Positions 1-7,040 of a stretch of DNA of 12,749 nt are shown one piece after another. Both the position numbers and the translations under genes were made by a program. How positions within the stretch are numbered: position 1 is the stretch's first letter; every line of letters starts with the position of its first letter. The stretch is taken from contig JAJYPG010000005.1 of the NCBI GenBank assembly GCA_021795535.1, positions 1 through 12,749 of the forward strand. The letters run 5' to 3'. Source of the DNA: Planctomycetota bacterium (GTDB taxonomy: Bacteria > Planctomycetota > Phycisphaerae > WQYP01). The notes below the pieces were generated by a model. It did no database searches and was not told where the DNA came from. It saw only the letters and a program-made list of their open reading frames with translations.

Positions 1-85
1 CCGATCTGGAATTCTGCTGCGGTGGAGATTGTTGGGCCTCTCATTGGGTCTTTCCGTCGCATACGCCCAGGACGGACGGGTGATG

Positions 86-1198
86 TTATTTGCCAAGCTG
101 AACGCGAATGGTATCTGGCAGGGAACTGGTAAAATCCAGTTCGCGGTTACTGCGTGGATGGCGAAATGAAAGACGAATCGCGTGTAACGCCAACCGTCCC
201 TCACCCCCCTGCCGACCGGCGAGAGTTCCGTAAACTTTATCCCCCACCAGCGGATGGCCGATGGCGGAGAACTGTACCCGTATCTGATGCTTTCTTCCTG
301 TAAAAAGCCGACAACGTACCAGGGAGCGCTTGCCGCGAGTTTCCAAAACCTGATAATCCAGCAGCGCCGCCTTGCCCTCCGTCGGACCACACACAGCCAC
401 ACGCCCGCCTGGAACTTCCAACAGCCGATGTTCAAGTTTTCCTGTGGCGGGCCGTGGCAGACCATGCACAATCAGTTCATATTCGCGCGTAATGGTGTGG
501 CGGCGAAACTGCATTTTAAGATTTGCCAGCGGGCGAATCCCACAAGCCAAAACCAAAAGGCCCGAGGCGTCGCGATCCAAACGGTGTACCAGATGCACCT
601 GCATCTTCTGATTTTTCCGGGCTATACGCTCCTGCAAAAGCGCTAAAACCGTCGGACGGGGTTCTTCTTCGGTTGTGGCGGTCAGTAAACCTGCCGGCTT
701 ACGAATAATCAGAATATCCGCATCCTGATGCAGAATTTTCAGGCCGCCACGGAATGGTGGCTGCTTTTGCTTCGCCGCACCTACTATGGGGCGGTCGGAG
801 GCTTTGATCGGTTGTTTAAGCGAACGGACCGGTTTGCCATTAAGCTCAACGGCGTGGTCTTGAATCATGCGGCGCAAGGTGCCGCGTTTGGCCTGTGGAT
901 AGGTCTTTACCAGCCAGTCCAGAATGGTATCTCCCGTCTGGCGTGTGACCGTGGCGGGAGGATTTTCAGTGGTTGCCGCGGTGTCAGCCCCGGACATGGC
1001 CGCAGATTGCGGAGAGGCAACGGAGTCTGCGTACGGGGTAAGATGGGGAGGTGGCGTTGTGTCCGGAGCGGTTTGCAAATGCGCCTGGTCGATTGGCTCC
1101 GCGGGCATGTTTGTGGCCGCTGGTGCCGGTGGATGGCTCTCCCCCCCCACCGGGCCGCCTTTAGATTTAAAAGTTAATATATCTTTATGTTTAGACAT
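86..1198 (-). CDS. RluA-family 23S rRNA-type pseudouridine synthase with S4 domain
   Basis: The product should isomerise uridine to pseudouridine in RNA, most likely in 23S rRNA as RluC and RluD do; the exact target cannot be read from the sequence. I chose the ATG at 1198, which gives 370 residues. It lies one base past the parB stop and has an AGGTTGAG stretch directly upstream. An ATG at 1237 would add 13 residues and overlap parB. Residues 1 to about 88 are rich in Pro, Ala and Thr and look disordered. About 90-140 resemble an S4 RNA-binding domain (ILDWLVKTYPQAKRGTLRRM). The catalytic domain follows, with HRLDRDASGLLVLA at 205-218 and Asp208 as the expected catalytic residue, then a late RKHQIRVQ motif. 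RluC/RluD enzymes usually have about 320-330 residues, so the N-terminal extension is the excess. Tight coupling to parB suggests cotranscription. Family call is very secure. Confidence 0.93.
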   Translation of the reverse strand: MSKHKDILTFKSKGGPVGGESHPPAPAATNMPAEPIDQAHLQTAPDTTPPPHLTPYADSVASPQSAAMSGADTAATTENPPATVTRQTGDTILDWLVKTYPQAKRGTLRRMIQDHAVELNGKPVRSLKQPIKASDRPIVGAAKQKQPPFRGGLKILHQDADILIIRKPAGLLTATTEEEPRPTVLALLQERIARKNQKMQVHLVHRLDRDASGLLVLACGIRPLANLKMQFRRHTITREYELIVHGLPRPATGKLEHRLLEVPGGRVAVCGPTEGKAALLDYQVLETRGKRSLVRCRLFTGRKHQIRVQFSAIGHPLVGDKVYGTLAGRQGGEGRLALHAIRLSFRHPRSNRELDFTSSLPDTIRVQLGK

Positions 1199-1199
1199 C

Positions 1200-2168
1200 T
1201 CAACCTGACAATTTCTCGGCAATCCGGTCAAAGTCATCCAGCGAGAAATATTGAATGACTATTTTCCCTGTTCCCTTACGCCGCGAGGGTGTAATGCGTA
1301 ATTTCGTGCCCAATTTGCGCGAAAGCTCCTGTTCCATCTCAACGATGTGTGGGCTTTTCACTTTCCGCCCCCCACTGTCGATCGTCACCGTGGTAACGGG
1401 GTTTATTTCCGCCTGTCGGCAAAGCTCTTCGAGTTTGCGAACACTTAGACCATCACGAACGGTCCATTCGGCCAATTGCATCTGTCGGGTTGAATCTTCC
1501 ACACCTGCCAGCACCTTGGCATGGCCTGCGGATAATTGTCCCCCCGCCACAAAATCCTGCACGGACGGCTGTAAATCTAGTAATCGCATATAGTTGGATA
1601 TTGTTGTGCGGTCTTCCCCCAGCCTTTGCGCCGCCTGCTGGTGGGTAAAATGAAAGCGATCCACGTAAATACGGTAGGCTTTCGCTCGTTCTATGGCATT
1701 AAGGTCTTGTCGCTGAATATTTTCAATTAAAGCCCACTCAATTTGCGATTCATTTGTGGAATCGGTTCGGACCAGTGCAGGAATGGTGGCCAGCCCAGCC
1801 AGTCGTGCTGCCTCGGTTCGCCTGTGCCCAGCCAACAACTGATAGCGTTCACCCATGGGTTTTAGTAGCACCGGTTGTAGAATGCCGTGGGCTTTAATGG
1901 AATTTGCAAGTTCTTGCAGTGCTACCTGATTCATGGATTCACGTGGCTGATCTGGACTGGCATCAACCAGTTCGATCTCAATTTCCTGCACGCGAACACC
2001 GGGAAGTATGGTGGCCAGGGGGGCTGATATGGTGTTATCGCTGGACAGAATTTCATCCACAGTCGCAATAGAATTGTCAGTGGACTTCTTTCGGATAGCC
2101 CCGGCGGGGCGGCTGTTGATCAGGGCATTAAGACCTCGCCCCAGGCGTGGTTTGTTCTTACCAGACAT
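1200..2168 (-). CDS. parB: Chromosome-partitioning protein ParB (parS-binding CTPase)
   Basis: ParB binds parS, loads onto DNA as a CTP-dependent sliding clamp, and stimulates the ParA ATPase to separate replication origins. The chosen ATG at 2168 has a strong GGAGGTG ribosome site nine bases upstream and gives 322 residues, normal for chromosomal ParB. A longer frame to 2258 would be read through a parS site and is rejected. Residues 8-17 (RLGRGLNALI) match the N-terminal motif that contacts ParA. The N-domain follows, with GHRRTEA at 114-120 in place of the common GERRxRA of the CTP-binding patch and ENIQR at 149-153. A helix-turn-helix for parS lies at about 174-197 (FTHQQAAQRLGEDRTTISNY). 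The C-terminal 50 residues fit the dimerisation domain. Two perfect parS sites lie just upstream, and the nearest parA is about 9.6 kb away. Downstream it is followed one base later by the pseudouridine synthase gene. Confidence 0.97.
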   Translation of the reverse strand: MSGKNKPRLGRGLNALINSRPAGAIRKKSTDNSIATVDEILSSDNTISAPLATILPGVRVQEIEIELVDASPDQPRESMNQVALQELANSIKAHGILQPVLLKPMGERYQLLAGHRRTEAARLAGLATIPALVRTDSTNESQIEWALIENIQRQDLNAIERAKAYRIYVDRFHFTHQQAAQRLGEDRTTISNYMRLLDLQPSVQDFVAGGQLSAGHAKVLAGVEDSTRQMQLAEWTVRDGLSVRKLEELCRQAEINPVTTVTIDSGGRKVKSPHIVEMEQELSRKLGTKLRITPSRRKGTGKIVIQYFSLDDFDRIAEKLSG

Positions 2169-2204
2169 TTGCGGCACCTCCATGAGCCAAAAAAGTGAAA
2201 CCAA

Positions 2205-2220
2205 TGTTCCACGTGGAACA
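2205..2220. promoter_or_regulatory. parS: parS site 1 (TGTTCCACGTGGAACA), overlapping the parB promoter
   Basis: This is a perfect 16-bp palindrome matching the conserved bacterial parS consensus. The palindrome extends to 22 bp (2202-2223). It sits 37 bases upstream of the parB start codon, and its right edge runs into the predicted -10 element of the parB promoter. ParB bound here should affect parB transcription; that regulatory role is inferred. Confidence 0.95.
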
Positions 2221-2248
2221 TTGTCCGCGATAACATGTCTTGGGTCAA
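2220..2248 (-). promoter_or_regulatory. Predicted sigma70-type promoter of parB
   Basis: Read on the minus strand, a TTGACC -35 element (2248-2243) is followed after exactly 17 bases by GACAAT (2225-2220) as the -10 element. The expected start of transcription, about 2213, falls in the centre of parS site 1 and leaves a leader of about 45 bases that contains the parB ribosome site. Spacing and -35 are good. The -10 has two mismatches to TATAAT, so this is a moderate prediction. Confidence 0.5.
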
Positions 2249-2374
2249 GCAAGTGCAAAAACGAACAAATATAAAGAGAAAATTTCCTTATCCCATCCGT
2301 TATTAAATCGGTATGTCAACGAGCGAATGTATCCCTCGCTCTCTCCTTGGAAAATAATCCTTCGCATGAAAGCC

Positions 2375-2406
2375 TTATTCAATGTTCCACGTGGAACATT
2401 GAATAA
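2375..2406. promoter_or_regulatory. parS: parS site 2 inside a 32-bp perfect palindrome
   Basis: The core TGTTCCACGTGGAACA occupies 2383-2398 and is identical to parS site 1, centre to centre 178 bp away. Around it, perfect dyad symmetry continues to 32 bp, far beyond the usual 16-bp ParB footprint. It lies between parB and the 3' end of the acetyltransferase gene, so as RNA it could also form a hairpin after that gene. No T-run follows on the minus strand, so a terminator role is not supported. Confidence 0.95.
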
Positions 2407-2451
2407 ATAAAAGACCCGAAATAAATTTCCAATAGGGGATTGGTCGCTTCG

Positions 2452-3423
2452 TCACGCCTCGGTCAGCCAAACCCGTTCCAGATTTCCCGCAATTTGCCAG
2501 CCTGCTTTTTGATATATGGAAAGTGCGGCCACATTGGTTACATCCACCTGCAATGAAGGCTTTTTGCTGGCGGACCGAATTCTGGCGACTAGATCGTGTA
2601 CCAACTGTGCCCCAATGCCGCGTTGCCTGAACTCCGGAAAAGTAAAGACGCCACCAATTTCGATCATATTCGGCAGGGTTAAATCAAATTTTGCCGCCGC
2701 GACTATTTGTTTATCCAGCTCATAAACAAAAACATTTCCCGAACTGATCCAGGCCTCCACGTCCGCATCAAATAAAATGCCTCTCTCCTGGTTGTACAAC
2801 TTACGCCAACGGTTCAGCGAGGCCTCATCTCCATTTCGTGCTGGGCGCACTTTTTCGCACCGTTCGGCTTTATTTTCCGGTGGCAGAAGCATCACCACGT
2901 TTACCGTTTTTCGAGCGGGAGCCTTTTTGTTCACCAATGCCAGAAGATGGGGGAGCATCGCTTCAACACTGGTGGCAGCGCCGGTTATATAATTAATTGG
3001 AATATACCCCTTGGTTACTATTTTGGGCTGGTCGGCATTTTCCGTAACTTCCTCTTTTTCCCGAAAAAGCCGTTCCCAGCCCGCAAGATAGGTGCTGAAA
3101 GCCCCAGACGCCTCGGCGTTTAACGTTAGTACATCGGCACGATGCGCTTTGGGCACGTAAAGCATCGCCCCGGTAACGTGTGAAAAATCCACCTCGGTGG
3201 CCACGGCCATGCTTGGCTCCGCCATCGGTTGCCATGCGACCAGTAAATGCAAGTCATCTCGGGCCAGTGGGGGAGTTTGCGGCAGGCGGTCCCAGAAATG
3301 GGCAATCAGGTCCATCACTCCGCCACCGGCGTTGCGCAAAAAGGCCGCCGCCATCCCCGCCTTTTCCAGGCCGACGCGTGCCACACAGAGTGATGTGGAA
3401 AGTTGCTCCGTCCCGGTGTTCAA
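2452..3423 (-). CDS. GNAT-family N-acetyltransferase, two-part protein
   Basis: The product should transfer an acetyl group from acetyl-CoA to an amine; the substrate is unknown. It has 323 residues, about twice a single GNAT domain. The C-terminal part (about 192-323) is a clear GNAT fold: motif A reads EFRQRGIGAQLVHDL with the CoA-binding R-x-x-G-x-G at 266-271, preceded by a beta-strand (MIEIGGVFTF) and followed by the motif B-like NVAALSIYQKAGW at 297-309. The N-terminal 190 residues show no motif I recognise; they could be a degenerate second GNAT domain or a substrate module. The ATG at 3423 has GGAGG seven to eight bases upstream and is preferred. The gene is alone on its strand here, with a TATA-rich stretch at about 3463-3500 that may hold its promoter. 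Superfamily call secure, specificity open. Confidence 0.85.
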   Translation of the reverse strand: MNTGTEQLSTSLCVARVGLEKAGMAAAFLRNAGGGVMDLIAHFWDRLPQTPPLARDDLHLLVAWQPMAEPSMAVATEVDFSHVTGAMLYVPKAHRADVLTLNAEASGAFSTYLAGWERLFREKEEVTENADQPKIVTKGYIPINYITGAATSVEAMLPHLLALVNKKAPARKTVNVVMLLPPENKAERCEKVRPARNGDEASLNRWRKLYNQERGILFDADVEAWISSGNVFVYELDKQIVAAAKFDLTLPNMIEIGGVFTFPEFRQRGIGAQLVHDLVARIRSASKKPSLQVDVTNVAALSIYQKAGWQIAGNLERVWLTEA

Positions 3424-3917
3424 TGATCCTCCACAACAAACAGCCCGCCGTAATGCGTTGTCATATATTTATACTCCGTTATGTACATATATAATATACC
3501 TGTTGCGTTCGCCGCGCATTCAAACCCGCAGACCATATTGTAACGGCAGGGGGGTGGCAAATAAAAGCGCTACAACCATGGATCCGCGGCAGGAGGGCTG
3601 CGGATTATAAAATCAGCCTGTTATTGCGCTTCACTCCACTGATTTACGTGTCATCAGAAAACGCTTTGCATATTCGTTATCACTGAAAATGTCCTTTTTC
3701 TTTCGCGCTATTTCCCTGGCCACGCCAATACCTGCTTCCGAAGACTGCCCGCCGATGGCGGACCACGAGATGGTCGGCGTATTAAACGCGGATGAATTTT
3801 ATCCGAACTGTGGCCTCGGCCACGGCGGTACACGCGGCGGGGGCCTACACCCTCATCAGATATACTGCGTCTCATTGGCTTTGATACCCCGCTTCGTTTA
3901 CATTTTAAGGTGCAAAA
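3424..3917. other. Long non-coding region between the acetyltransferase gene and tRNA-Arg
   Basis: No reading frame here has a credible start, ribosome site and family resemblance. The first part (about 3463-3500) is very AT-rich, with several TATA-like hexamers usable as promoter for the minus-strand acetyltransferase gene. A 9-bp inverted repeat at 3582-3590/3597-3605, with one G-T pair, encloses an AGGAGG loop; no T-run follows. The last 40 bases probably hold the tRNA promoter. The rest shows nothing I can name. Confidence 0.5.
3875..3904 (+). promoter_or_regulatory. Possible promoter of tRNA-Arg
   Basis: TTGGCT (3875-3880) and TACATT (3899-3904) are separated by 18 bases and end 13 bases before the mature tRNA. 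Position and spacing fit a sigma70-type promoter. Each hexamer carries mismatches, so this is tentative. Confidence 0.3.
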
Positions 3918-3991
3918 GCGCTCGTAGCTCAACTGGATAGAGCATCCGCCTTCTAAGCGGACGGTTGTGGGTTCGACTCCCGCCGGGCGCA
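3918..3991 (+). tRNA. tRNA-Arg (anticodon UCU)
   Basis: All arms fold. The acceptor GCGCTCG pairs with CGGGCGC with one G-U pair. The D-stem is GCTC/GAGC. The anticodon stem TCCGC/GCGGA holds loop CTTCTAA, so the anticodon is TCT. The variable loop is short, and the T-stem GTGGG/CCCGC holds loop TTCGACT. Anticodon UCU reads AGA and AGG arginine codons. The discriminator is A3991 and the following bases (ATAA) show that CCA is not encoded and must be added by nucleotidyltransferase. The restriction-modification pair starts 250 bases downstream; tRNA genes are frequent neighbours of acquired DNA, but I found no repeated tRNA 3' end to mark an attachment site. Confidence 0.96.
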
Positions 3992-4241
3992 ATAACAATA
4001 AGTGTTGCTGATCGCTGTACTTCGCGAACTTCCCTCGTATCGGTTCCATCGCTGTTAGCCGGTCAGCATTATTCCGCCAGCCAGCAGCTTGATTTTTATG
4101 CACCCTGTTAAGCGCAACTGACAGAGGTTCGCATCGGCGTTATACTGCGCATGCCAAGGACGTCATCGCGGATTTGTTCGTTCAATCCGGCCCAGAGTCG
4201 GGCGTGTTCCGTGGTGAAGTGAACGGGCTGAGGCTGACAGC

Positions 4242-5741
4242 ATGAGGCCATTGCAATCTTTAATCTATTCCCCGGACCTAGTGGTCACGCAAACCGCTCC
4301 CAACCAAGATAAAAGCGTGGCCGCGCCGGAAAGGCCCGCCGTGACAATTGATTCGGCGGAACTTGAGAAAATAGAGGCTTTGGATAATTCGCTTAAAGCC
4401 CGATACGCCAACCAGATTCGCACCGAAAACAAGCTGGATCGGCGCGTGGTAAGTTTTCAGGCAAATAAATCAAAGGCCGTTTACCGGTGGTACAAATACA
4501 AGGAAGGTTTCTCGGCCAGTCTGGTCGAATATCTTCTACGCCACTCCAATACAACATCCGGGGCAGTGTTCGATCCATTCGCCGGCAGCGGCACCACTTT
4601 ATTTGCCGCCAGTTGTCTCGGGATCCACGCGGAAGGTATTGAACTGCTTCCGATAGGTCAGAAAATCATTGCCACCCGGCAATTAATTGAGGGTGGACTT
4701 ACGCCCCGGCACGTGGCCGCATTGGCTCGCTGGGCGGACGAGGCGCCCTGGCAGACCGCAAAACACCGCAAACCACTGCACGAACTTCGGATAACCAAAG
4801 ACGCTTACCCGGACAAGACAAAAAACGAGATTGAATCGTTCCTCGGCTCGCTGGAAAATGAGCCGCAACCGGTCGCGGCCATTCTTGAATTTGCGCTTCT
4901 GTGCGTTCTGGAATCCATAAGTTTTACCCGTAAGGATGGCCAATATCTGCGGTGGGATTTCAGGTCCAACCGCCGCCAGGGTAAGAAACCATTCGACAAG
5001 GGAGTGATACTTTCCTTCAAGGATGCAATGGCGTCGAAATTAAAGGAGATAGTTTCGGACCTCGCCGTGACGGCACCGTCAACTGATCTATTTCACAAGC
5101 CTATGGACCCTGGTTCGATTAAGCTTCACCACGGCTCGTGTCTCGAAATCCTTCCCACGCTTGCCCCAATCTCCTATGAAGCAATTATTACATCCCCGCC
5201 TTATTGTAACCGTTATGACTACACCCGAACGTATGCCCTTGAAGCTGCCATTCTGGGGATTGGCGAGCAGGAGCTTTCCGCGCTTCGCCAGACCATGTTG
5301 ACATGCACCGTCGAAAACAAATTAAAATCGCTCCTGACGATAAATCCGCGCTGGCAACCCACCCTTGCGATCGCCGACGGGCAGGAGCTGCTGCAGGCAA
5401 TTTTGCATTACCTGGACCTTCAGAAGGATATGGGAACGCTTAATAACAATGGAATTCCAAGGATGGTCCGGGGATATTTTTATGAGATGGCTTGTGTGAT
5501 TTATGAATGTGCCCGCTTGCTCAAGCCAGGTGGCCGACTGATGATGGTCAACGACAACGTACGCTACGCCGGGGCAAGTATTTCAGTTGACCTTATTCTT
5601 TCTTCCATGGCCGAAAATATGGGGCTGCGCGTTGAAGAAATTATGGTCTTGCCGACGGGGAAGGGCAACAGCAGTCAACAAATGGGCCACCACGGGCGGG
5701 ATGAGCTTCGCAAGTGTATTTATATTTGGCAAAAGGAATAG
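4242..5741 (+). CDS. Type II DNA methyltransferase, probable N4-cytosine type (M of AvaI/BsoBI-like system)
   Basis: The enzyme should transfer a methyl group from S-adenosylmethionine to DNA and so protect the host from the endonuclease encoded next to it. It has 499 residues. Motif X-like sequence lies near 79-100. The SAM-binding motif I is FDPFAGSGTT at 110-119, with the acidic motif II residue at Glu133. A helical insertion of about 150 residues follows, then GSCLEILPTL (298-307) and the catalytic motif IV TSPPY (317-321) in TSPPYCNRYDYTRTY. S-P-P-Y is typical of m4C enzymes, whereas m6A enzymes usually carry D/N-P-P-Y/F. The ATG at 4242 has GAGG eight bases upstream. The endonuclease start follows the stop by four bases, so the two are very likely cotranscribed, with protection made first. 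Target CYCGRG is inferred from the endonuclease. No controller (C) gene is seen. Family certain; base specificity probable. Confidence 0.93.
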   Translation: MRPLQSLIYSPDLVVTQTAPNQDKSVAAPERPAVTIDSAELEKIEALDNSLKARYANQIRTENKLDRRVVSFQANKSKAVYRWYKYKEGFSASLVEYLLRHSNTTSGAVFDPFAGSGTTLFAASCLGIHAEGIELLPIGQKIIATRQLIEGGLTPRHVAALARWADEAPWQTAKHRKPLHELRITKDAYPDKTKNEIESFLGSLENEPQPVAAILEFALLCVLESISFTRKDGQYLRWDFRSNRRQGKKPFDKGVILSFKDAMASKLKEIVSDLAVTAPSTDLFHKPMDPGSIKLHHGSCLEILPTLAPISYEAIITSPPYCNRYDYTRTYALEAAILGIGEQELSALRQTMLTCTVENKLKSLLTINPRWQPTLAIADGQELLQAILHYLDLQKDMGTLNNNGIPRMVRGYFYEMACVIYECARLLKPGGRLMMVNDNVRYAGASISVDLILSSMAENMGLRVEEIMVLPTGKGNSSQQMGHHGRDELRKCIYIWQKE

Positions 5742-5745
5742 TACG

Positions 5746-6699
5746 TTGCCAGCAACTGCGTTTCGACACCTGAAGTCAGTCGCCGATCTGATTACGCCTT
5801 ATGCGGCAATTAGAGCCGGTTTCGTCCAAATGGCGCTTGAGAAGAGCCGAAAGGCAACTCCGCTGATAGCGGATGCTCGCACATTGAAGCTTCGCGCAAG
5901 CGAAGCCGCAACGGCGGGTCAACTACTCAGTATGCCGGAAATTCGCTCAGCAATGCTTACCGCCTCTGGCCTTTCGGATAAGGCCGTTGGCCATCTACAG
6001 GAAGATGACAAACAGACTGCAATACTCAGTCTGGTAAGAAACTTCTTGGAGCCTGCGGGCGATCATTTTGTAGAGGAGTTGGTGTTCCGCTTCCTGCTGA
6101 CTAAAGGCGATACTCTCGGCGGCTCTATGCGAAATATTGCCGGTGCCCTGGCTCAGCGTAAGCTCTCGCGCGCGATTATTTCCTCTTTAAGGCTGGCAAA
6201 TCAACAGTATTATTGGCTTCATTCCAAAACGAACTCATGGGCCCAGGTCCAATCGGAGGATGCCGATATTGAGATTCACCTCAACGGACTTGCTTGGCGA
6301 CGAGGCAAAAAACCGCGCGTACTTCTGTACAATATAACTGTGCCCCTGATTAAAAATAACATCGATCTATGCCTATTCGATTGCGATCACGAGACCATTT
6401 CCAAGGATACCTGTAAATTGCCGAAATCCTATCTCGCCTTAGGCGAGCTTAAGGGAGGTATTGATCCGGCCGGTGCAGATGAGCACTGGAAGACGGCCCG
6501 AACCGCTCTTCTCCGCATTGAGGCGGGATTCGCAAAGATTAATCTGCGGCCGAAATACTTTTTCATTGCAGCGGCCATCGAGACAAAGATGGCGTCGGAA
6601 ATCTGGCAGCTCTTGTCCGACAATCAACTCGACAACGCGGCAAATCTCACCAACGACCGGCAACTGGATGCCATCGCAAAATGGCTGTGCTTGCTTTAG
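5746..6699 (+). CDS. Type II restriction endonuclease, AvaI/BsoBI family (predicted target CYCGRG)
   Basis: The product should cut double-stranded DNA at unmethylated CYCGRG, as AvaI and BsoBI do (C^YCGRG). Evidence is the family active site: Asp207, Glu234-x-Lys236 in GELKGG, and His247 in DEHWK. These match BsoBI D212, E240, K242 and H253 as I recall them, with nearly constant offset. A GDTLGGSMRN segment at 121-130 also fits the family. I choose TTG at 5746 as the start: AAGGA lies eight bases upstream, it begins four bases after the methyltransferase stop, and it gives 317 residues, close to AvaI and BsoBI (about 315-323). An in-frame ATG at 5701 would add 15 residues inside the methyltransferase gene with a poor ribosome site. 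A weak TTG start may keep nuclease levels below methylase levels. The frame is intact and all catalytic residues are present, so activity is plausible. Confidence 0.9.
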   Translation: MPATAFRHLKSVADLITPYAAIRAGFVQMALEKSRKATPLIADARTLKLRASEAATAGQLLSMPEIRSAMLTASGLSDKAVGHLQEDDKQTAILSLVRNFLEPAGDHFVEELVFRFLLTKGDTLGGSMRNIAGALAQRKLSRAIISSLRLANQQYYWLHSKTNSWAQVQSEDADIEIHLNGLAWRRGKKPRVLLYNITVPLIKNNIDLCLFDCDHETISKDTCKLPKSYLALGELKGGIDPAGADEHWKTARTALLRIEAGFAKINLRPKYFFIAAAIETKMASEIWQLLSDNQLDNAANLTNDRQLDAIAKWLCLL

Positions 6700-7040
6700 A
6701 TAAAATTACAACTGCGCCGCCAAACATTATTGTCGCCGCCGCCGCGCCCAGCGCAATCGCTTTTCTGAATTACACAGACAGCTATTTTTCCCCCTGTTCA
6801 GACTGTACCGCGGGCCTTCCCGCGGACTGCGTTTGGGATGGCACCTTTCAATTTTGTGATTCTGCCCTGCCCGCGGGCGGGCAAAACCGGCCAGTCGTGG
6901 GCGGGTTAAAACCGGGCATTAACCGCAGGTGTTTTGCCCCCTCTGATCTTCGGCCTTTTTGGCCGGAATGGATAAGGTGCCGAATCATAAAACTACTTGC
7001 GCCCCGTATCGGTCCTCAACTGAATACTCCGCGCTGCTTT
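6700..7040. other. Convergent intergenic region with hairpins and an imperfect repeat
   Basis: This region lies between the endonuclease gene and the convergent lipoprotein gene and holds no credible gene. It contains a perfect 7-bp GC-only stem with a CCTT loop (6808-6825), a GC-rich palindrome (6868-6883), an imperfect direct repeat built on GGGCGGG followed by AAAACCGG (6875-6890 and 6899-6915), and a 7-bp stem with a T5 loop (6949-6967). None is followed by a clear T-run on either strand. They may help end both convergent transcripts, but intrinsic termination is unproven. Confidence 0.45.

Noticed and set aside
1..62. Possible start of a further minus-strand gene (ATG at 62 or 44) cut by the window edge
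   Set aside because: The frame is open to the edge and a GGAAAG stretch precedes the second ATG, but fewer than 21 codons are visible, too few to support a gene.
728..1177. 149-residue reading frame on the plus strand
   Set aside because: It is antisense to the pseudouridine synthase, whose catalytic motif is unmistakable.
2169..2258. N-terminal extension of ParB by 30 residues
   Set aside because: It would be translated through parS site 1, and the ATG at 2168 has a strong GGAGGTG site and the canonical family N-terminus.
3582..3605. Hairpin with AGGAGG in the loop, thought of as a translation-control RNA or terminator
   Set aside because: No start codon follows at a suitable distance and there is no T-run, so the loop sequence is probably chance.
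3708..4103. 131-residue reading frame on the minus strand
   Set aside because: It runs antisense across tRNA-Arg and part of it (VEPTTVRLEGGCSIQLSYER) is just the translated complement of the tRNA, a well-known false protein.
4100..4241. Search for a controller (C) gene or C-box upstream of the methyltransferase
   Set aside because: No small helix-turn-helix gene and no clear pair of symmetric operators are visible.
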